Translations under genes and position numbers: made by a program | NCBI GenBank assembly: GCA_024304985.1 | Contig: JAMWZC010000001.1 | Span: 620,001 to 684,000, forward strand | Source: Paracoccaceae bacterium | GTDB lineage: Bacteria > Pseudomonadota > Alphaproteobacteria > Rhodobacterales > Rhodobacteraceae | Reading direction: 5' to 3' | Length of the DNA: 64,000 nt | Shown: in pieces, positions 41,792-51,281 of the stretch | Layout: every line of letters starts with the position of its first letter | Position numbering within the stretch: the first letter of the stretch is position 1 | Notes under the pieces: generated by a model | What the model was told of the DNA's origin: nothing | Seen by the model: only the letters and a program-made list of their open reading frames with translations | Databases searched by the model: none

Positions 41792-43948
41792 ATGGTGAGC
41801 ACCAGCAAGATTCTTACGGTCTCCTATGGAACATTTTCATGCACGCTTGAAGGATTCGACGATTCTTTCGAGACCATGAAGGCCATTGCGGAGTATTTCC
41901 GGGATCTCGCCGCGGAGGATCGGTATTTCGGCGCGGAACCGCCGGTGCCGGATGCCGACATGCTGGCCCGCATCGCCGAGCGCGAGATCGCCCGCCGGGT
42001 CGAGGCGCGTGAGGAACGCGGCAGCATCGTGCTGCGCGCCGCACCTTATGGGGCCGTGGCCGCACCGCTGGCCCCGCAACCCGCCGCAGCTTTTGCCCCT
42101 GCCCCCGCAGCGCCCCAAGCCGCCCCGCAGGCCGCCCCCTTGTCCCAACCCGCTGCGACGGCCGCCGTGGCGCAGCCTGTGGCCCAGCCTGTGGCCGAAG
42201 CGCCCGCACCGACGCCAGCCCCGGCCTGGTCCGACACGGAGAATGCTGCGGCCGCCGAAGCGCCCGCCGCAGACGAATGGGAAGACGTCTCGCTTGAGGA
42301 TTTCTCGACCGAGGAGGTGGCGACGCCTGCCGCCGCCGCGCCGCAGCGACCGACCCCTGTCCCGCATCCCGATCCGGACAGCGTGGCGGCCAAGTTGCAG
42401 CGCATCCGCGACGTGGTCACCAAGACCGCGGCCACCCCTGCGCCCGACGCCTATTCCGAGGATGAACATGCCGAGAGCTTCCTTGCGGAAGCAACCGCAA
42501 GCATCGAGACCGCCCTGGCCCAGGACGCTGCCGCCGATCAGGACACCGATGAGGAGGATGGCGACGAGATCGCAGCCCTGCTGAGCCGTCTGACCGGCGA
42601 CGCGCAGCCTGCGGAGGCTGCGGAGGCTGTCGCAGAAGCGCCGGTTGATCAGGATGTGGCGGAAGATCACGCCGATGAGGGCGTTGCGCAGGATCTGGAT
42701 GCGGCACTGATCGCCGACGATCTGGCCGAAGACGATCTGGTCGCCGAAGATCTGCCCGATGCCGAGTTGGACGACACGGCCGGGAATGATCAGCCCGACG
42801 CGGGCGGTATCGTTCTGGATCAGGTGGACGAGGACGATCTGGCCCCTGCCGCCCTGTCCGGTCGCGTCATCAAGATCAAGCGCGAGGATTTCGAAGCCGC
42901 CCTCGCGAGCGGCGCATTGGTCGCCGCCGATGAGGACGAGGCCGAGACCTCTGCCGCTGACGAGAATGAGTCGCCCGCCCCGCGCGCCGATACGTTGCGG
43001 ATCCGGCCCGATGCCGACCTCAGCCCCGAGGAAGAAGACGACCTGCGCCGCGAGCTGGCCGCCGTCGAGGCGGAACTGGTCGACATCTACCGCGACACCG
43101 AGGATCACGCCGATCCCCGCGCGACCAGTGCCTTCGATGACGAAGAAGATGATGATCTGACCTCGCTTTTCGACGAGGATGATGAGGAAGATGCCGCACA
43201 GGACAGCAGACCGCTTGTGCTGCGCGATCCGCGCGAGCAACTGGTCAATGTCCGCGCCGAGGATGACATGTCGCGCCTGATGGCCAAAGCCGAAAGCGCC
43301 ATGACCGAACCCGAAAGCGCCAGCCGCCGCAATGCCATCGCGCATCTGCGCGCCGCCGTGGCCGCGACCAAGGCCGAACAGTCGGCAGGCAACATCCCCG
43401 TCCGCGATCCTGCGGCCAATGCGTTCCGCGATGATCTGGCCAGCGTGGTGCGCCCGCGCCGCCCGGTGGGTGAGACCGCCTCTGCCACGCCGCGCCCTGC
43501 CGAGACGCGCCCCGCGCCGCTCAAGCTGGTGGCCGAGCAGCGCGTCGATCTGCAGATGGATCGCACCGCCTCGCCCGTGCGGCCGCGCCGGGTGTCGCTT
43601 GCCCCCACCGCGGACGAGGCCGAAGCGCCCGCCACCAGTCCTGCCGCCCCGGCCGTGGCCGAGGGCGAGTTTGCCGATTTCGCCCGCAAGATGGCGGCAA
43701 CCGCCCTGCCCGACGTGCTGGAGGCCGCCGCGGCCTATCTTGTGCATGTGGAGGGACAGGCCGAATTCTCGCGCCCGCAACTGATGAGCAAGGCCCGTCA
43801 GGGTGCGTCCTCGTCGCTCAGCCGCGAGGACGGTCTGCGCGCTTTCGGCCAGTTGCTGCGTCAGGGCAAGATCCAGAAGATCCGGGGCGGGCGCTTCACC
43901 GCGGCCGAGGATATCGGCTTCAAACCCGCCGCCCGCCGCGCGGGCTAA
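41792..43948 (+). CDS. Long acidic low-complexity protein of unknown function
   Basis: This is 718 residues. The N-terminal block (1-75) is ordered and looks conserved: KILTVSYGTFSCTLEGFDDS, then MKAIAEYFRDLAAEDRYFG and IAEREIARRVEAREE. A huge central region (about 85-640) is dominated by Ala, Pro, Asp and Glu, with repeats such as AEDDLVAEDLPDAEL, and is probably disordered. The last 80 residues are ordered again: FADFARKMAATALPDVLEAA, FSRPQLMSKARQGA and LRAFGQLLRQGKIQKIRGG, which looks like a winged-helix-like end. I know similar proteins in Rhodobacteraceae but no function. There is no signal peptide, so it is cytosolic. A strong terminator follows. Confidence 0.82.
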   Translation: MVSTSKILTVSYGTFSCTLEGFDDSFETMKAIAEYFRDLAAEDRYFGAEPPVPDADMLARIAEREIARRVEAREERGSIVLRAAPYGAVAAPLAPQPAAAFAPAPAAPQAAPQAAPLSQPAATAAVAQPVAQPVAEAPAPTPAPAWSDTENAAAAEAPAADEWEDVSLEDFSTEEVATPAAAAPQRPTPVPHPDPDSVAAKLQRIRDVVTKTAATPAPDAYSEDEHAESFLAEATASIETALAQDAAADQDTDEEDGDEIAALLSRLTGDAQPAEAAEAVAEAPVDQDVAEDHADEGVAQDLDAALIADDLAEDDLVAEDLPDAELDDTAGNDQPDAGGIVLDQVDEDDLAPAALSGRVIKIKREDFEAALASGALVAADEDEAETSAADENESPAPRADTLRIRPDADLSPEEEDDLRRELAAVEAELVDIYRDTEDHADPRATSAFDDEEDDDLTSLFDEDDEEDAAQDSRPLVLRDPREQLVNVRAEDDMSRLMAKAESAMTEPESASRRNAIAHLRAAVAATKAEQSAGNIPVRDPAANAFRDDLASVVRPRRPVGETASATPRPAETRPAPLKLVAEQRVDLQMDRTASPVRPRRVSLAPTADEAEAPATSPAAPAVAEGEFADFARKMAATALPDVLEAAAAYLVHVEGQAEFSRPQLMSKARQGASSSLSREDGLRAFGQLLRQGKIQKIRGGRFTAAEDIGFKPAARRAG

Positions 43949-43974
43949 ACCCTGTCCAACGATCCCGAACGAAA

Positions 43975-44001
43975 AAAGGGCGACCGCTTCGGTCGCCCTT
44001 T
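43975..44001. terminator. Bidirectional rho-independent terminator
   Basis: AAAGGGCGACC and GGTCGCCCTTT form an 11-bp stem with a 5-nt loop, flanked by an A run and a short T run. It separates the acidic protein gene from the convergent DUF2842-purA unit. Confidence 0.92.
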
Positions 44002-44025
44002 GTCATGTCCGCGCGTCGGCGTCGG

Positions 44026-44262
44026 TCAGCCCTTATCGCTGTCCCGCGGCGCGTCCGGGTCGGCCTGACCGATACCGCGGAACACGAATTTGAAGGGCAT
44101 CATCCACAAGAAGCCCAAACCCACAAAGATCAGCAGTTCCAGCCATAGCGGCGGGCGGTCGAACATCTCGACCACGTTCACCGCCACGGTGATATAGACC
44201 GGCAGACCGATCAGCAGGATCACCAGTGACCAGCGACGGCGGGCCTTGTAACTCAGCGCCAT
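44026..44262 (-). CDS. DUF2842 small membrane protein
   Basis: This is 78 residues with two membrane helices (about 12-31 SLVILLIGLPVYITVAVNVV, and about 39-57). The family pattern ARRRWSL at the start, FDRPPLWLELLIFVGLG in the middle and PFKFVFRGIGQ at the end fits DUF2842, a family common in alphaproteobacteria. It starts 22 bases after the purA stop on the same strand, so it is likely co-transcribed. Function is unknown. Confidence 0.88.
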   Translation of the reverse strand: MALSYKARRRWSLVILLIGLPVYITVAVNVVEMFDRPPLWLELLIFVGLGFLWMMPFKFVFRGIGQADPDAPRDSDKG

Positions 44263-44284
44263 GGGCTTTCCCCGTCTGTATGTC

Positions 44285-45577
44285 TCAATCCTCGAACGGG
44301 TCGGTCACGAGGATCGTATCCTCCCGCTCGGGTGAGGTGGACAGTAGCGCGACAGGGCAGTCGATCAACTCCTCGACGCGGCGGACATACTTGATCGCCG
44401 CCGCAGGAAGGTCGGCCCAGCTGCGCGCGCCTTCGGTCGATTCGCTCCAGCCCGGCAATTCCTCGTAGATGGGCTTGCAGCGCGCCTGATGATCGGCGGC
44501 GGTGGGCAGATAGTCGATCCGCGCGCCGTCCAGTTCGTAACCGACGCAGATCTTCAGCGTCTCGAACCCGTCCAGCACGTCCAGCTTGGTCAGGGCGATC
44601 CCGTTGACGCCCGATGTCGCGCAGGTCTGGCGCACCAGCACCGCATCGAACCAGCCGCAGCGGCGCTTGCGCCCGGTATTGGTGCCGAATTCATGCCCGC
44701 GCTCGCCCAGACGTTCTCCGTCCGCGTCATGCAGTTCCGCCGGGAACGGGCCTTCGCCCACGCGGGTCGTATAGGCCTTGACGATACCCAGCACGAAATC
44801 AATCGCCCCCGGCCCAAGGCCCACGCCCGTGGCCGCCTGCCCCGCGATGACATTGGACGAGGTGACATAGGGATAGGTGCCGAAGTCGATATCCAGAAGC
44901 GCCCCCTGCGCCCCCTCGAACAGGATGCGCTTGCCCGCCTTGCGCTTGTCGTTCAGCACTTTCCAGACGGGCGCGGCGTATTCCAGCACCGCAGGCGCGA
45001 TCTCGGCCAGCGCCTTGATCAGCGCGGCGCGGTCCACCGGTTCCATCCCCAGACCCCGGCGCAGCGCATCGTGGTGCACCAGAGCACGGTCCACGCGGCT
45101 TTCCAGCGTGGCGGAATCGGCCAGATCGGCCACGCGGATGGCGCGACGACCGACCTTGTCCTCATAGGCGGGGCCGATGCCGCGCCCGGTGGTGCCAATC
45201 TTGGCCACACCCACAGCCTCTTCCCGCGCGCGGTCCAACTCGCCATGGAAGGGCAGGATCAGGGGGGTATTCTCCGCGATCATCAGGGTTTCCGGGGTGA
45301 TCGAGACGCCACGCTCGCGCAGGCTGGCGATCTCCTTGACCAGATGCCAGGGGTCCAGCACCACGCCATTGCCGATCACGCTCAGCTTGCCGCCGCGCAC
45401 GATGCCCGAGGGCAGGATCGCCAGTTTGAAGACATTGCCGTCGATGACCAGCGTGTGGCCCGCATTGTGTCCGCCCTGAAAGCGCGCGATCACATCGGCG
45501 CGCTCGGACAGCCAATCGACGATCTTGCCTTTGCCCTCATCGCCCCATTGGGCCCCGACTACCACCACGTTCGCCAT
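44285..45577 (-). CDS. purA: Adenylosuccinate synthase
   Basis: This is 430 residues, normal length. It joins IMP and aspartate using GTP, the first committed step to AMP. The N-terminal [19 protein letters not shown] is the diagnostic P-loop (about 4-22). [12 protein letters not shown] (about 36), [14 protein letters not shown] (about 127), [20 protein letters not shown] (about 219) and [10 protein letters not shown] follow. It is followed by DUF2842 and divergent from secG. There is no sign of special regulation in the 220-bp gap. Confidence 0.97.
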   Translation of the reverse strand: MANVVVVGAQWGDEGKGKIVDWLSERADVIARFQGGHNAGHTLVIDGNVFKLAILPSGIVRGGKLSVIGNGVVLDPWHLVKEIASLRERGVSITPETLMIAENTPLILPFHGELDRAREEAVGVAKIGTTGRGIGPAYEDKVGRRAIRVADLADSATLESRVDRALVHHDALRRGLGMEPVDRAALIKALAEIAPAVLEYAAPVWKVLNDKRKAGKRILFEGAQGALLDIDFGTYPYVTSSNVIAGQAATGVGLGPGAIDFVLGIVKAYTTRVGEGPFPAELHDADGERLGERGHEFGTNTGRKRRCGWFDAVLVRQTCATSGVNGIALTKLDVLDGFETLKICVGYELDGARIDYLPTAADHQARCKPIYEELPGWSESTEGARSWADLPAAAIKYVRRVEELIDCPVALLSTSPEREDTILVTDPFED

Positions 45578-45797
45578 TGCGAGTCCTTCTTTGCTGGATC
45601 AAACCCGCGCCTTCATATCGACCCATGCGGCCACATGAAACCGGAAACTGGAGGGCACCCCCCCAATCACACCGCTTTCTGCACCGCTTGCCAGGCAGGA
45701 CATGAGGCCGCCCCGTTTCGCGGGTTGCCCCGCGTGATCAAATTGCCTAGATAGCACGGCAGAACACGGCCCACCCAGACCAGTCAGGCGATCGTCC

Positions 45798-46154
45798 ATG
45801 GAAAACGTCATCCTCATCATCCACCTTCTTCTGGCGCTGGCGCTGATCGGCGTCGTGCTGATGCAGCGGTCCGAGGGCGGCGGTCTTGGCATGGGTGGCG
45901 GCGGTGGCGGCGTGATGTCGGGCCGCTCGGCGGCGACCGCGCTGGCCAAGGTGACATGGGTTCTGGCGATTGCCTTCATCTGCACCTCGATCACGCTGAC
46001 CATCATCGCGGCGCAGAAATCGGCAGGCTCTTCGGTGCTGGACCGCATCGGGACCGAAAGGTCGGCCCCGGCGGCCGATCCGGCGGTGCCGGCAGGCGAT
46101 CTGCTGCCCCCGCCCGCTGGCGACAACGCCCCGCTGGTGCCGCGCGCCGACTGA
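45798..46154 (+). CDS. secG: Preprotein translocase subunit SecG
   Basis: This is 118 residues. Two membrane helices (about 2-20 and 53-74) flank the conserved cytosolic loop LMQRSEGGGLGMGGG. The tail is Pro/Ala-rich and acidic, typical of alphaproteobacterial SecG. It assists SecYEG by helping SecA cycling during protein export. It lies 171 bases before pyrG on the same strand, an arrangement common in this group, and a small hairpin sits between them. Confidence 0.94.
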   Translation: MENVILIIHLLLALALIGVVLMQRSEGGGLGMGGGGGGVMSGRSAATALAKVTWVLAIAFICTSITLTIIAAQKSAGSSVLDRIGTERSAPAADPAVPAGDLLPPPAGDNAPLVPRAD

Positions 46155-46181
46155 TCCACAAGGGATTGAGACACCATCGCT

Positions 46182-46200
46182 CGCCGCAACATCATGTTGC
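46182..46200 (+). terminator. Palindrome between secG and pyrG
   Basis: CCGCAACAT, one base, ATGTTGCGG is a perfect 9-bp dyad 28 bases after the secG stop. A weak TTTT run comes 13 bases later. It may be a weak terminator or an operator before pyrG. Confidence 0.35.
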
Positions 46201-46325
46201 GGCCAGCTTGCCTTTTGTCCGCGAATCCTCTATGGGTCAAATCCCGTGGTGCTGCGGTCGGAGACATCCGCAAAAGGCGCTAATTCGCTGAGAGACGCAG
46301 CCTGAACGACGGGGGACGCCAACCG

Positions 46326-47969
46326 ATGGCACGCTATATTTTCATCACGGGCGGGGTTGTATCGTCGCTGGGCAAGGGTCTGGCTTCGGCGGCTTTGGGC
46401 GCACTGTTGCAGGCGCGCGGCTTTTCCGTGCGGTTGCGCAAGCTGGACCCCTATCTGAACGTCGATCCCGGCACGATGTCGCCTTTCGAGCATGGAGAGG
46501 TGTTCGTGACAGATGACGGCGCGGAAACCGATCTGGACCTTGGCCATTACGAGCGCTTCACCGGCGTGGCCGCGCGCAAGACCGACTCGGTCAGTTCCGG
46601 GCGCATCTATTCCAACGTGCTGGAAAAGGAACGTCGTGGCGATTACCTGGGCAAGACCATTCAGGTGATCCCGCATGTCACCAACGAGATCAAGGATTTC
46701 CTGGCGGTAGGCTCCGACGAGGTCGATTTCATGCTGTGCGAGATCGGCGGCACCGTCGGCGATATCGAGGGCCTGCCGTTCTTCGAGGCGATCCGCCAGT
46801 TTTCCCATGACCGCCCGCGCGGCCAGTGCATCTTCATGCATCTGACGCTGCTGCCCTATCTGGCGGCGAGTGGCGAGTTGAAGACGAAACCCACCCAGCA
46901 CTCGGTCAAGGAATTGCAAAGCATCGGTATCGCGCCCGATATCCTTGTCTGCCGGTCGGAACATCCGATCCCGGAAAAGGAACGCGAGAAGATCGCGCTG
47001 TTCTGCAACGTCCGCAAAGAGGCGGTTGTTGCCGCCTATGACCTGAATTCGATCTATGAGGCGCCGCTGGCCTATCACCGCGAAGGTCTGGATCAGGCCG
47101 TGCTTGACGCGTTCCAGATCAGCCCCGCCCCGCGCCCCGACCTGACCGTGTGGGAGGATGTGGTGGACCGCATCCACAATACCGATGGCGCGGTGAACGT
47201 GGCCATCGTGGGCAAATACACCCAGCTTGAGGATGCCTATAAATCCATCAAGGAGGCTTTGACCCATGGCGGCATGGCCAACCGGGTCAAGGTCAATGTG
47301 GATTGGGTCGATGCCGAGATTTTCGACACCCAGGACCCCGCCCCGTATCTGGAGGGTTTCCACGCCATTCTGGTGCCTGGCGGGTTTGGCGAGCGCGGCA
47401 CAGAGGGCAAGATCAAGGCCGCCGAATTCGCCCGCACCCGCAACATCCCCTATCTGGGCATCTGTCTGGGCATGCAGATGGCCGTGATCGAGGCCGCGCG
47501 CAATGTGGCGGGCCTGACCACCGCCGGGTCCGAGGAGTTCGACCACGAATCCGGCAAGAAGCGGTTTGAACCTGTGGTCTATCACCTCAAGGAATGGGTG
47601 CAGGGCAACCACAAGGTCGAACGCAAACTGGGTGACGACAAGGGCGGCACCATGCGTCTGGGCGCCTATGACGCGACTCTGGCACCGGGGTCACTGGTGG
47701 CGCGCGTCTACGGCACCACCACGATCGAGGAACGCCACCGCCACCGCTATGAGGTGGATATCCGCTACCGCGAAAAACTGGAAAGCTGCGGGCTGCAATT
47801 TTCGGGCATGTCCCCCGATGGCAGCCTGCCAGAGATCGTGGAATGGAAGGATCACCCGTGGTTCATCGGCGTGCAGTTCCACCCCGAGCTGAAGTCGAAA
47901 CCCTTCGCGCCGCATCCGCTTTTCGCCGATTTCGTGCGCGCCGCCGTGGAAACCTCGCGTCTGGTCTGA
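46326..47969 (+). CDS. pyrG: CTP synthase
   Basis: This is 547 residues. The N-terminal synthase domain (1-270) shows [38 protein letters not shown] and [19 protein letters not shown]. The C-terminal class-I glutaminase domain (about 300-540) carries the nucleophile in [18 protein letters not shown] (Cys about 381) and the His-Glu pair in [10 protein letters not shown] (about 516). It aminates UTP to CTP with glutamine and ATP in the cytosol, and can form filaments in many bacteria. All motifs are intact and the length is normal. It converges on the small gene ending at 47982. Confidence 0.98.
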   Translation: MARYIFITGGVVSSLGKGLASAALGALLQARGFSVRLRKLDPYLNVDPGTMSPFEHGEVFVTDDGAETDLDLGHYERFTGVAARKTDSVSSGRIYSNVLEKERRGDYLGKTIQVIPHVTNEIKDFLAVGSDEVDFMLCEIGGTVGDIEGLPFFEAIRQFSHDRPRGQCIFMHLTLLPYLAASGELKTKPTQHSVKELQSIGIAPDILVCRSEHPIPEKEREKIALFCNVRKEAVVAAYDLNSIYEAPLAYHREGLDQAVLDAFQISPAPRPDLTVWEDVVDRIHNTDGAVNVAIVGKYTQLEDAYKSIKEALTHGGMANRVKVNVDWVDAEIFDTQDPAPYLEGFHAILVPGGFGERGTEGKIKAAEFARTRNIPYLGICLGMQMAVIEAARNVAGLTTAGSEEFDHESGKKRFEPVVYHLKEWVQGNHKVERKLGDDKGGTMRLGAYDATLAPGSLVARVYGTTTIEERHRHRYEVDIRYREKLESCGLQFSGMSPDGSLPEIVEWKDHPWFIGVQFHPELKSKPFAPHPLFADFVRAAVETSRLV

Positions 47970-47981
47970 GGCTGTGCGGCC

Positions 47982-48539
47982 TCAGTTCTCCAACTCGCAG
48001 GGTGGCTTGATCTGACGCTCGCGCCGCAGCATCCGCGCAAGGCGCTTCCACAGGCTGTCCAGTGCCGCAGGTTCGACCGGGCGCTGCACGATGATGGGGC
48101 GGGCGGGCCCTGTCACCTGAATGTCCAGCAGGCTGTTGTCAAACACCCAGCGGCCCGATCGTCCGGCCGTCCCGTCCACCCGCTGACGCTCGATCCAGAG
48201 CTGCATCTGCCCGCGTGCATGGCCCAGACCGCGCTCGGGATCGGGCAGGTAGAAGCCACAGGCAATGCGCCGGTGGATACTGTCCAGAAGATTGCAGCGC
48301 GCCTGCACCTGCGGCAGCAGGTCAGTCTTGGCAATCATGTTGTAACGTTCTGGCAAGCCTTTGAAAAACACCTGTGCCGCCGTTTCCAGATCCACACCCT
48401 TGCGCGACATCATCCGCCGCAGCGGGTCCAGATCGTCGCCGTCCCAATCGAAGGACAGCGCCTCATGCCGCAAAGGCCCGGCCACCGCTTCGGCAGTGCC
48501 CGCGATATGGTAACCCGTCGGTTCCGAGGCGCTGGTCAT
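47982..48539 (-). CDS. Conserved cytosolic protein, DUF4274-like N-terminus
   Basis: This is 185 residues from ATG 48539. There is no signal peptide or membrane helix. The segment ALSFDWDGDDLDPLRRMMSR followed by DLETAAQVFFKGLPERYN (about 28-65) resembles the DUF4274 pattern of a Trp-Asp turn, a helix, and a Thr-Ala-x-x-x-Phe helix. The later part (QMQLWIERQRVDGTAG, ARPIIVQRPVEPAALDSLW) is not recognised. The DUF name is tentative, and no function can be offered. It is divergent from the exported protein gene at 48612, with a 72-bp gap. Confidence 0.7.
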   Translation of the reverse strand: MTSASEPTGYHIAGTAEAVAGPLRHEALSFDWDGDDLDPLRRMMSRKGVDLETAAQVFFKGLPERYNMIAKTDLLPQVQARCNLLDSIHRRIACGFYLPDPERGLGHARGQMQLWIERQRVDGTAGRSGRWVFDNSLLDIQVTGPARPIIVQRPVEPAALDSLWKRLARMLRRERQIKPPCELEN

Positions 48540-48611
48540 GGCAGACTGTCCCTTCGCGCTGTAACATCGCACCACGCTGGCACCGCAAAAGGGTGAATTT
48601 GAGGAGCGAAT

Positions 48612-49484
48612 GTGACAAGCCTGTGCAACCTGCGCTATTATTCCGCAATCGCGCGTCGGTGCGGCGTGGCCGCGCTGATCTTCTGCACCGCGATCTGGGC
48701 GGGCGGCCCGGCCCAAGCCGACTCCATCCTGCCTCGCCCCTATGAGGTGCTGCGACAGGAACTTGACCGGATCGAAGGGTTCGAGGCATGGCCCGCCCGC
48801 CCCGAACCGGGCCATCTTCTGTCTGCCCCCCATCGCGGCGATGGCATCCGGGTCGCCAGCCATTTCACCGGACAATCCCCCGCCATCCTGACGCAGCAGA
48901 CGGGGGCGCGTTTCGACACGCTCGCCACCGCCCGCGCCTTGCCCCCCTTGCAGCTTGAGACAGGCCCGCCGGATCAGGGCATCGCCATCGCGCAGCATCG
49001 CGGCTTTGGATCGAACGCGGTCTTTCCCATCGGGCCAGACGGGTTTGCGGCCCTGTCGGGACGTGGCGAGGGGTCGCTGGCGATCCTGTTCGATCACGAT
49101 CAGGCCGCGGTGGGCCTGCTGGTCCATGCCGATTACGCCGATCCGCTGGGCACGCGCCCCGCCCCGCGCGGCACGGTCGAGGTGATCGTGCTGGGCCGCG
49201 ACGGCCATGTTCTGGCCCGCCCCGTCACAGGGCTGTCCAGCGGGCTCACCGCGTTGGGCTTCGGCACCGCCAGCGGCGCACCCGCCATCGCGGGGCTTGT
49301 GGTGCTGAACACCGATCCGGGCGGGATCGCGGTGGATGATATCCTCTATTCGCGCGCTGCCGTCATGGGCAGAATGCAACAGTCACCACTCAACCGCAGG
49401 GCGGTATCTTGGCACGCTGACAGGCGCGCGATACTCTCGCCGCATGCTTGGAAAACTGCTCAGATCCTTCCGCTCCAGCCATGA
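48612..49484 (+). CDS. Exported protein of unknown function
   Basis: This is 290 residues from GTG 48612, with GAGGAG five bases upstream. The leader (about 1-36, CGVAALIFCTAIWAGGPAQA) is a Sec signal peptide. The mature protein begins DSILPRPYEVLRQELDRIEG and contains HRGDGIRVASHFTGQSP, an AVFPIGPDGFAALSGRGEGS stretch and GLVVLNTDPGGIAVDDILYS near the end. The strand-rich pattern suggests a beta-sandwich. The last 41 bases overlap the next gene, so the C-terminal tail may not be under selection, or the true end is shorter through a sequencing difference. Function is unknown. Confidence 0.72.
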   Translation: MTSLCNLRYYSAIARRCGVAALIFCTAIWAGGPAQADSILPRPYEVLRQELDRIEGFEAWPARPEPGHLLSAPHRGDGIRVASHFTGQSPAILTQQTGARFDTLATARALPPLQLETGPPDQGIAIAQHRGFGSNAVFPIGPDGFAALSGRGEGSLAILFDHDQAAVGLLVHADYADPLGTRPAPRGTVEVIVLGRDGHVLARPVTGLSSGLTALGFGTASGAPAIAGLVVLNTDPGGIAVDDILYSRAAVMGRMQQSPLNRRAVSWHADRRAILSPHAWKTAQILPLQP

Positions 49485-49887
49485 GGTGCCGCTGCCGCAA
49501 CCGGACGCGCAACTGGCGCTTGGCGCGCTGATGGTGCGGGTGGCCAAGTCCGATCACAGCTACAAACTGACCGAGATTCAGCGCATCGACCGCCTGCTGG
49601 CACGGCTGTTCGGCCTGAACCCGGTCGCGGCGGCCAAGATGCGCGCCACCTGCGAAAAGCTGGACGCCCGCGCGCCGCATACCGATGCGTTCGCCGAACT
49701 GATCCGCGCGGAACTGGATCACGCGCATCGCCTCTCCGCGCTCGAGGCGCTGTGCGAGGTGATGCTGGCCGATGGCATGCCCCATGTCGAAGAGATCGAG
49801 GAAATCCACACCACCCGCGTCATGTTGGGTCTGGACGAGGCGGATCTTCACGCAGCCCTGACCCGCGCCCGCGCCGAGAGCGGTTGA
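49444..49887 (+). CDS. TerB-fold protein (first of a tandem pair)
   Basis: This is 147 residues from ATG 49444. It is all-helical, with the TerB (tellurite-resistance B-like) pattern: LALGALMVRVAKSDHSYKLTE (split about 23-43), then IDRLLARLFGL, and a second similar half with ALEALCEVMLADGMPHVEEI. Acidic residues at the helix ends resemble the metal-binding sites of TerB proteins. Stand-alone TerB proteins are common in alphaproteobacteria and do not by themselves mean tellurite resistance. It is closely related to the next gene. Confidence 0.83.
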   Translation: MLGKLLRSFRSSHEVPLPQPDAQLALGALMVRVAKSDHSYKLTEIQRIDRLLARLFGLNPVAAAKMRATCEKLDARAPHTDAFAELIRAELDHAHRLSALEALCEVMLADGMPHVEEIEEIHTTRVMLGLDEADLHAALTRARAESG

Positions 49888-49962
49888 CCTGTGCACCATA
49901 CGCCTCATCCTTAGGGGTCAACGCGGCCTCTGCCGCATCATGCCAAAAGAAAGACCGCCCCG

Positions 49963-50406
49963 ATGTTTGCCGATCTTCTGAAACGCCTGACCCAATCCAG
50001 CCCAGATCGCCCGCTGCCCGATGCGGATGCGCGTCTGGCGCTTGGCGCGCTGCTGGTGCGGATCGCCCGCGCCGATGGCGACTATGCCGAAACCGAACTG
50101 CACAGAATCGACCGCATCCTGATGCAGCGCTATGGTCTTGCCCCGCACGCCACCATTGCGCTGCGAAAAGAGGCAGAGGTGCTGGAAAGCGAGGCACCCG
50201 ATACCGTGCGCTTCACCCGCGCGATCAAGGACGCCGTCCCCTATGAGGATCGTCTCGCCGTGATCGAGGCGCTGTGGCAGGTGGCGCTGGCCGATGGGGC
50301 CCGCGACGGGGCCGAGGATGCGCTGGTCCGCATGGTCTCGTCCATGCTGGGGGTCTCTGATCAGGACAGCGCCGTGGCGCGCCAACGGATACAGGCGCGC
50401 GGATGA
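49963..50406 (+). CDS. TerB-fold protein (second of a tandem pair)
   Basis: This is 147 residues, the same size as its neighbour and with the same layout: DARLALGALLVRIARADGDY (about 22-41), ELHRIDRILMQRYGL and VIEALWQVALADGARDG. Several positions (LALGALxVRxAxxD, RIDRxL, ALxxVxLADG) are identical between the two, showing a local duplication. Its stop overlaps the start of the PhnD-like gene by four bases, so the two proteins are co-translated and may work together. The mechanism is unknown. Confidence 0.83.
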   Translation: MFADLLKRLTQSSPDRPLPDADARLALGALLVRIARADGDYAETELHRIDRILMQRYGLAPHATIALRKEAEVLESEAPDTVRFTRAIKDAVPYEDRLAVIEALWQVALADGARDGAEDALVRMVSSMLGVSDQDSAVARQRIQARG

Positions 50407-51146
50407 TCGCCAGCCTGCCGATGTATGACTGGCCCGAACTGCGGGCCGCGACGGATACATATTGGCAGGCGATCCGCGGCGCATTGGGCCATGGCCCTGC
50501 CGCGCTGACACGTGGGTTCACCGATTACATGGACCATTGGCAGCGGCCCGACCTGCTGCTGTCGCAGACCTGCGGGATGCCGTTCCGCACCCGCCTGCAT
50601 GACAGGGTGACGCTGGTCGGAACGCCGGATTTCGGCCTGCCCGGCTGCGCGCCGGGCCATTATTGCAGCGTTCTGGTCGTGAACGCACAAGACGACCGCG
50701 CACAACTGTCTGATTTCGCTGGCGATATCTTCGCCTATAACGAGGGCGGATCGCAATCGGGCTGGGCCGCGCCGGCCACCTATTTTGCCGCGCATAACCT
50801 GCGCCTGACACGGCCATCGGCCACCGGATCGCACCGTGCCGCGCTGCGCGCCGTGGCCGAAGGCCGCGCCGCCATGGCCGCCATCGACGCCGTGACATGG
50901 GAACTGGCCCGTCGCCATGATCCCGCCACCGCCCGGTTGCGGGTGCTGGACCGCACCGCCCCCACCCCCGGCCTGCCCTATATCACCGCGCGCCACGCTG
51001 ACCCCGCGCCCCTGGCCGCCGCCATCGCAACCGCCATCGCCGGGCTGGATGCGGACACGCGCGCCGCCCTGATGCTGCGCGGCCTCGTCCAGATCCCTGT
51101 CAGCGCCTATCTGTCCGTGCCCACGCCGGACGCGCCGGTGGCGTGA
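50403..51146 (+). CDS. PhnD-like (phosphate/phosphonate-binding fold) protein without signal peptide
   Basis: This is 247 residues starting at ATG 50403 by a four-base overlap. It matches the PhnD/phosphonate-binding superfamily: MIASLPMYDWPELRAATDTY at the start, then PDLLLSQTCGMPFRTRL (about 50), VTLVGTPDFGLPGCAPGHY (about 75) and FAGDIFAYNEGGSQSGWAAP (about 101). Classical PhnD proteins are periplasmic, but this one begins directly with the first strand and shows no export signal. No phosphonate transporter genes are present. It may be a cytosolic ligand-binding protein linked to the TerB pair. Confidence 0.82.
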   Translation: MIASLPMYDWPELRAATDTYWQAIRGALGHGPAALTRGFTDYMDHWQRPDLLLSQTCGMPFRTRLHDRVTLVGTPDFGLPGCAPGHYCSVLVVNAQDDRAQLSDFAGDIFAYNEGGSQSGWAAPATYFAAHNLRLTRPSATGSHRAALRAVAEGRAAMAAIDAVTWELARRHDPATARLRVLDRTAPTPGLPYITARHADPAPLAAAIATAIAGLDADTRAALMLRGLVQIPVSAYLSVPTPDAPVA

Positions 51147-51281
51147 ACCAGCCTCCGTTCCGGGCTTGACCAAGGGTCATTTCGCCCGCCACGGCGCGAA
51201 TTCTTCCGTTTTGGAAGTTGCAATAGGCCATTTTTTCCGCCCTATTGTGACGCTAACATCACGATGAACCCGCCCTGAACA

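Noticed and set aside
45599-46273. A minus-strand frame of 224 codons over secG and its flanks
   Set aside because: secG on the plus strand has the family loop and helices; the antisense frame has only low-complexity Pro/Ser/Arg sequence.
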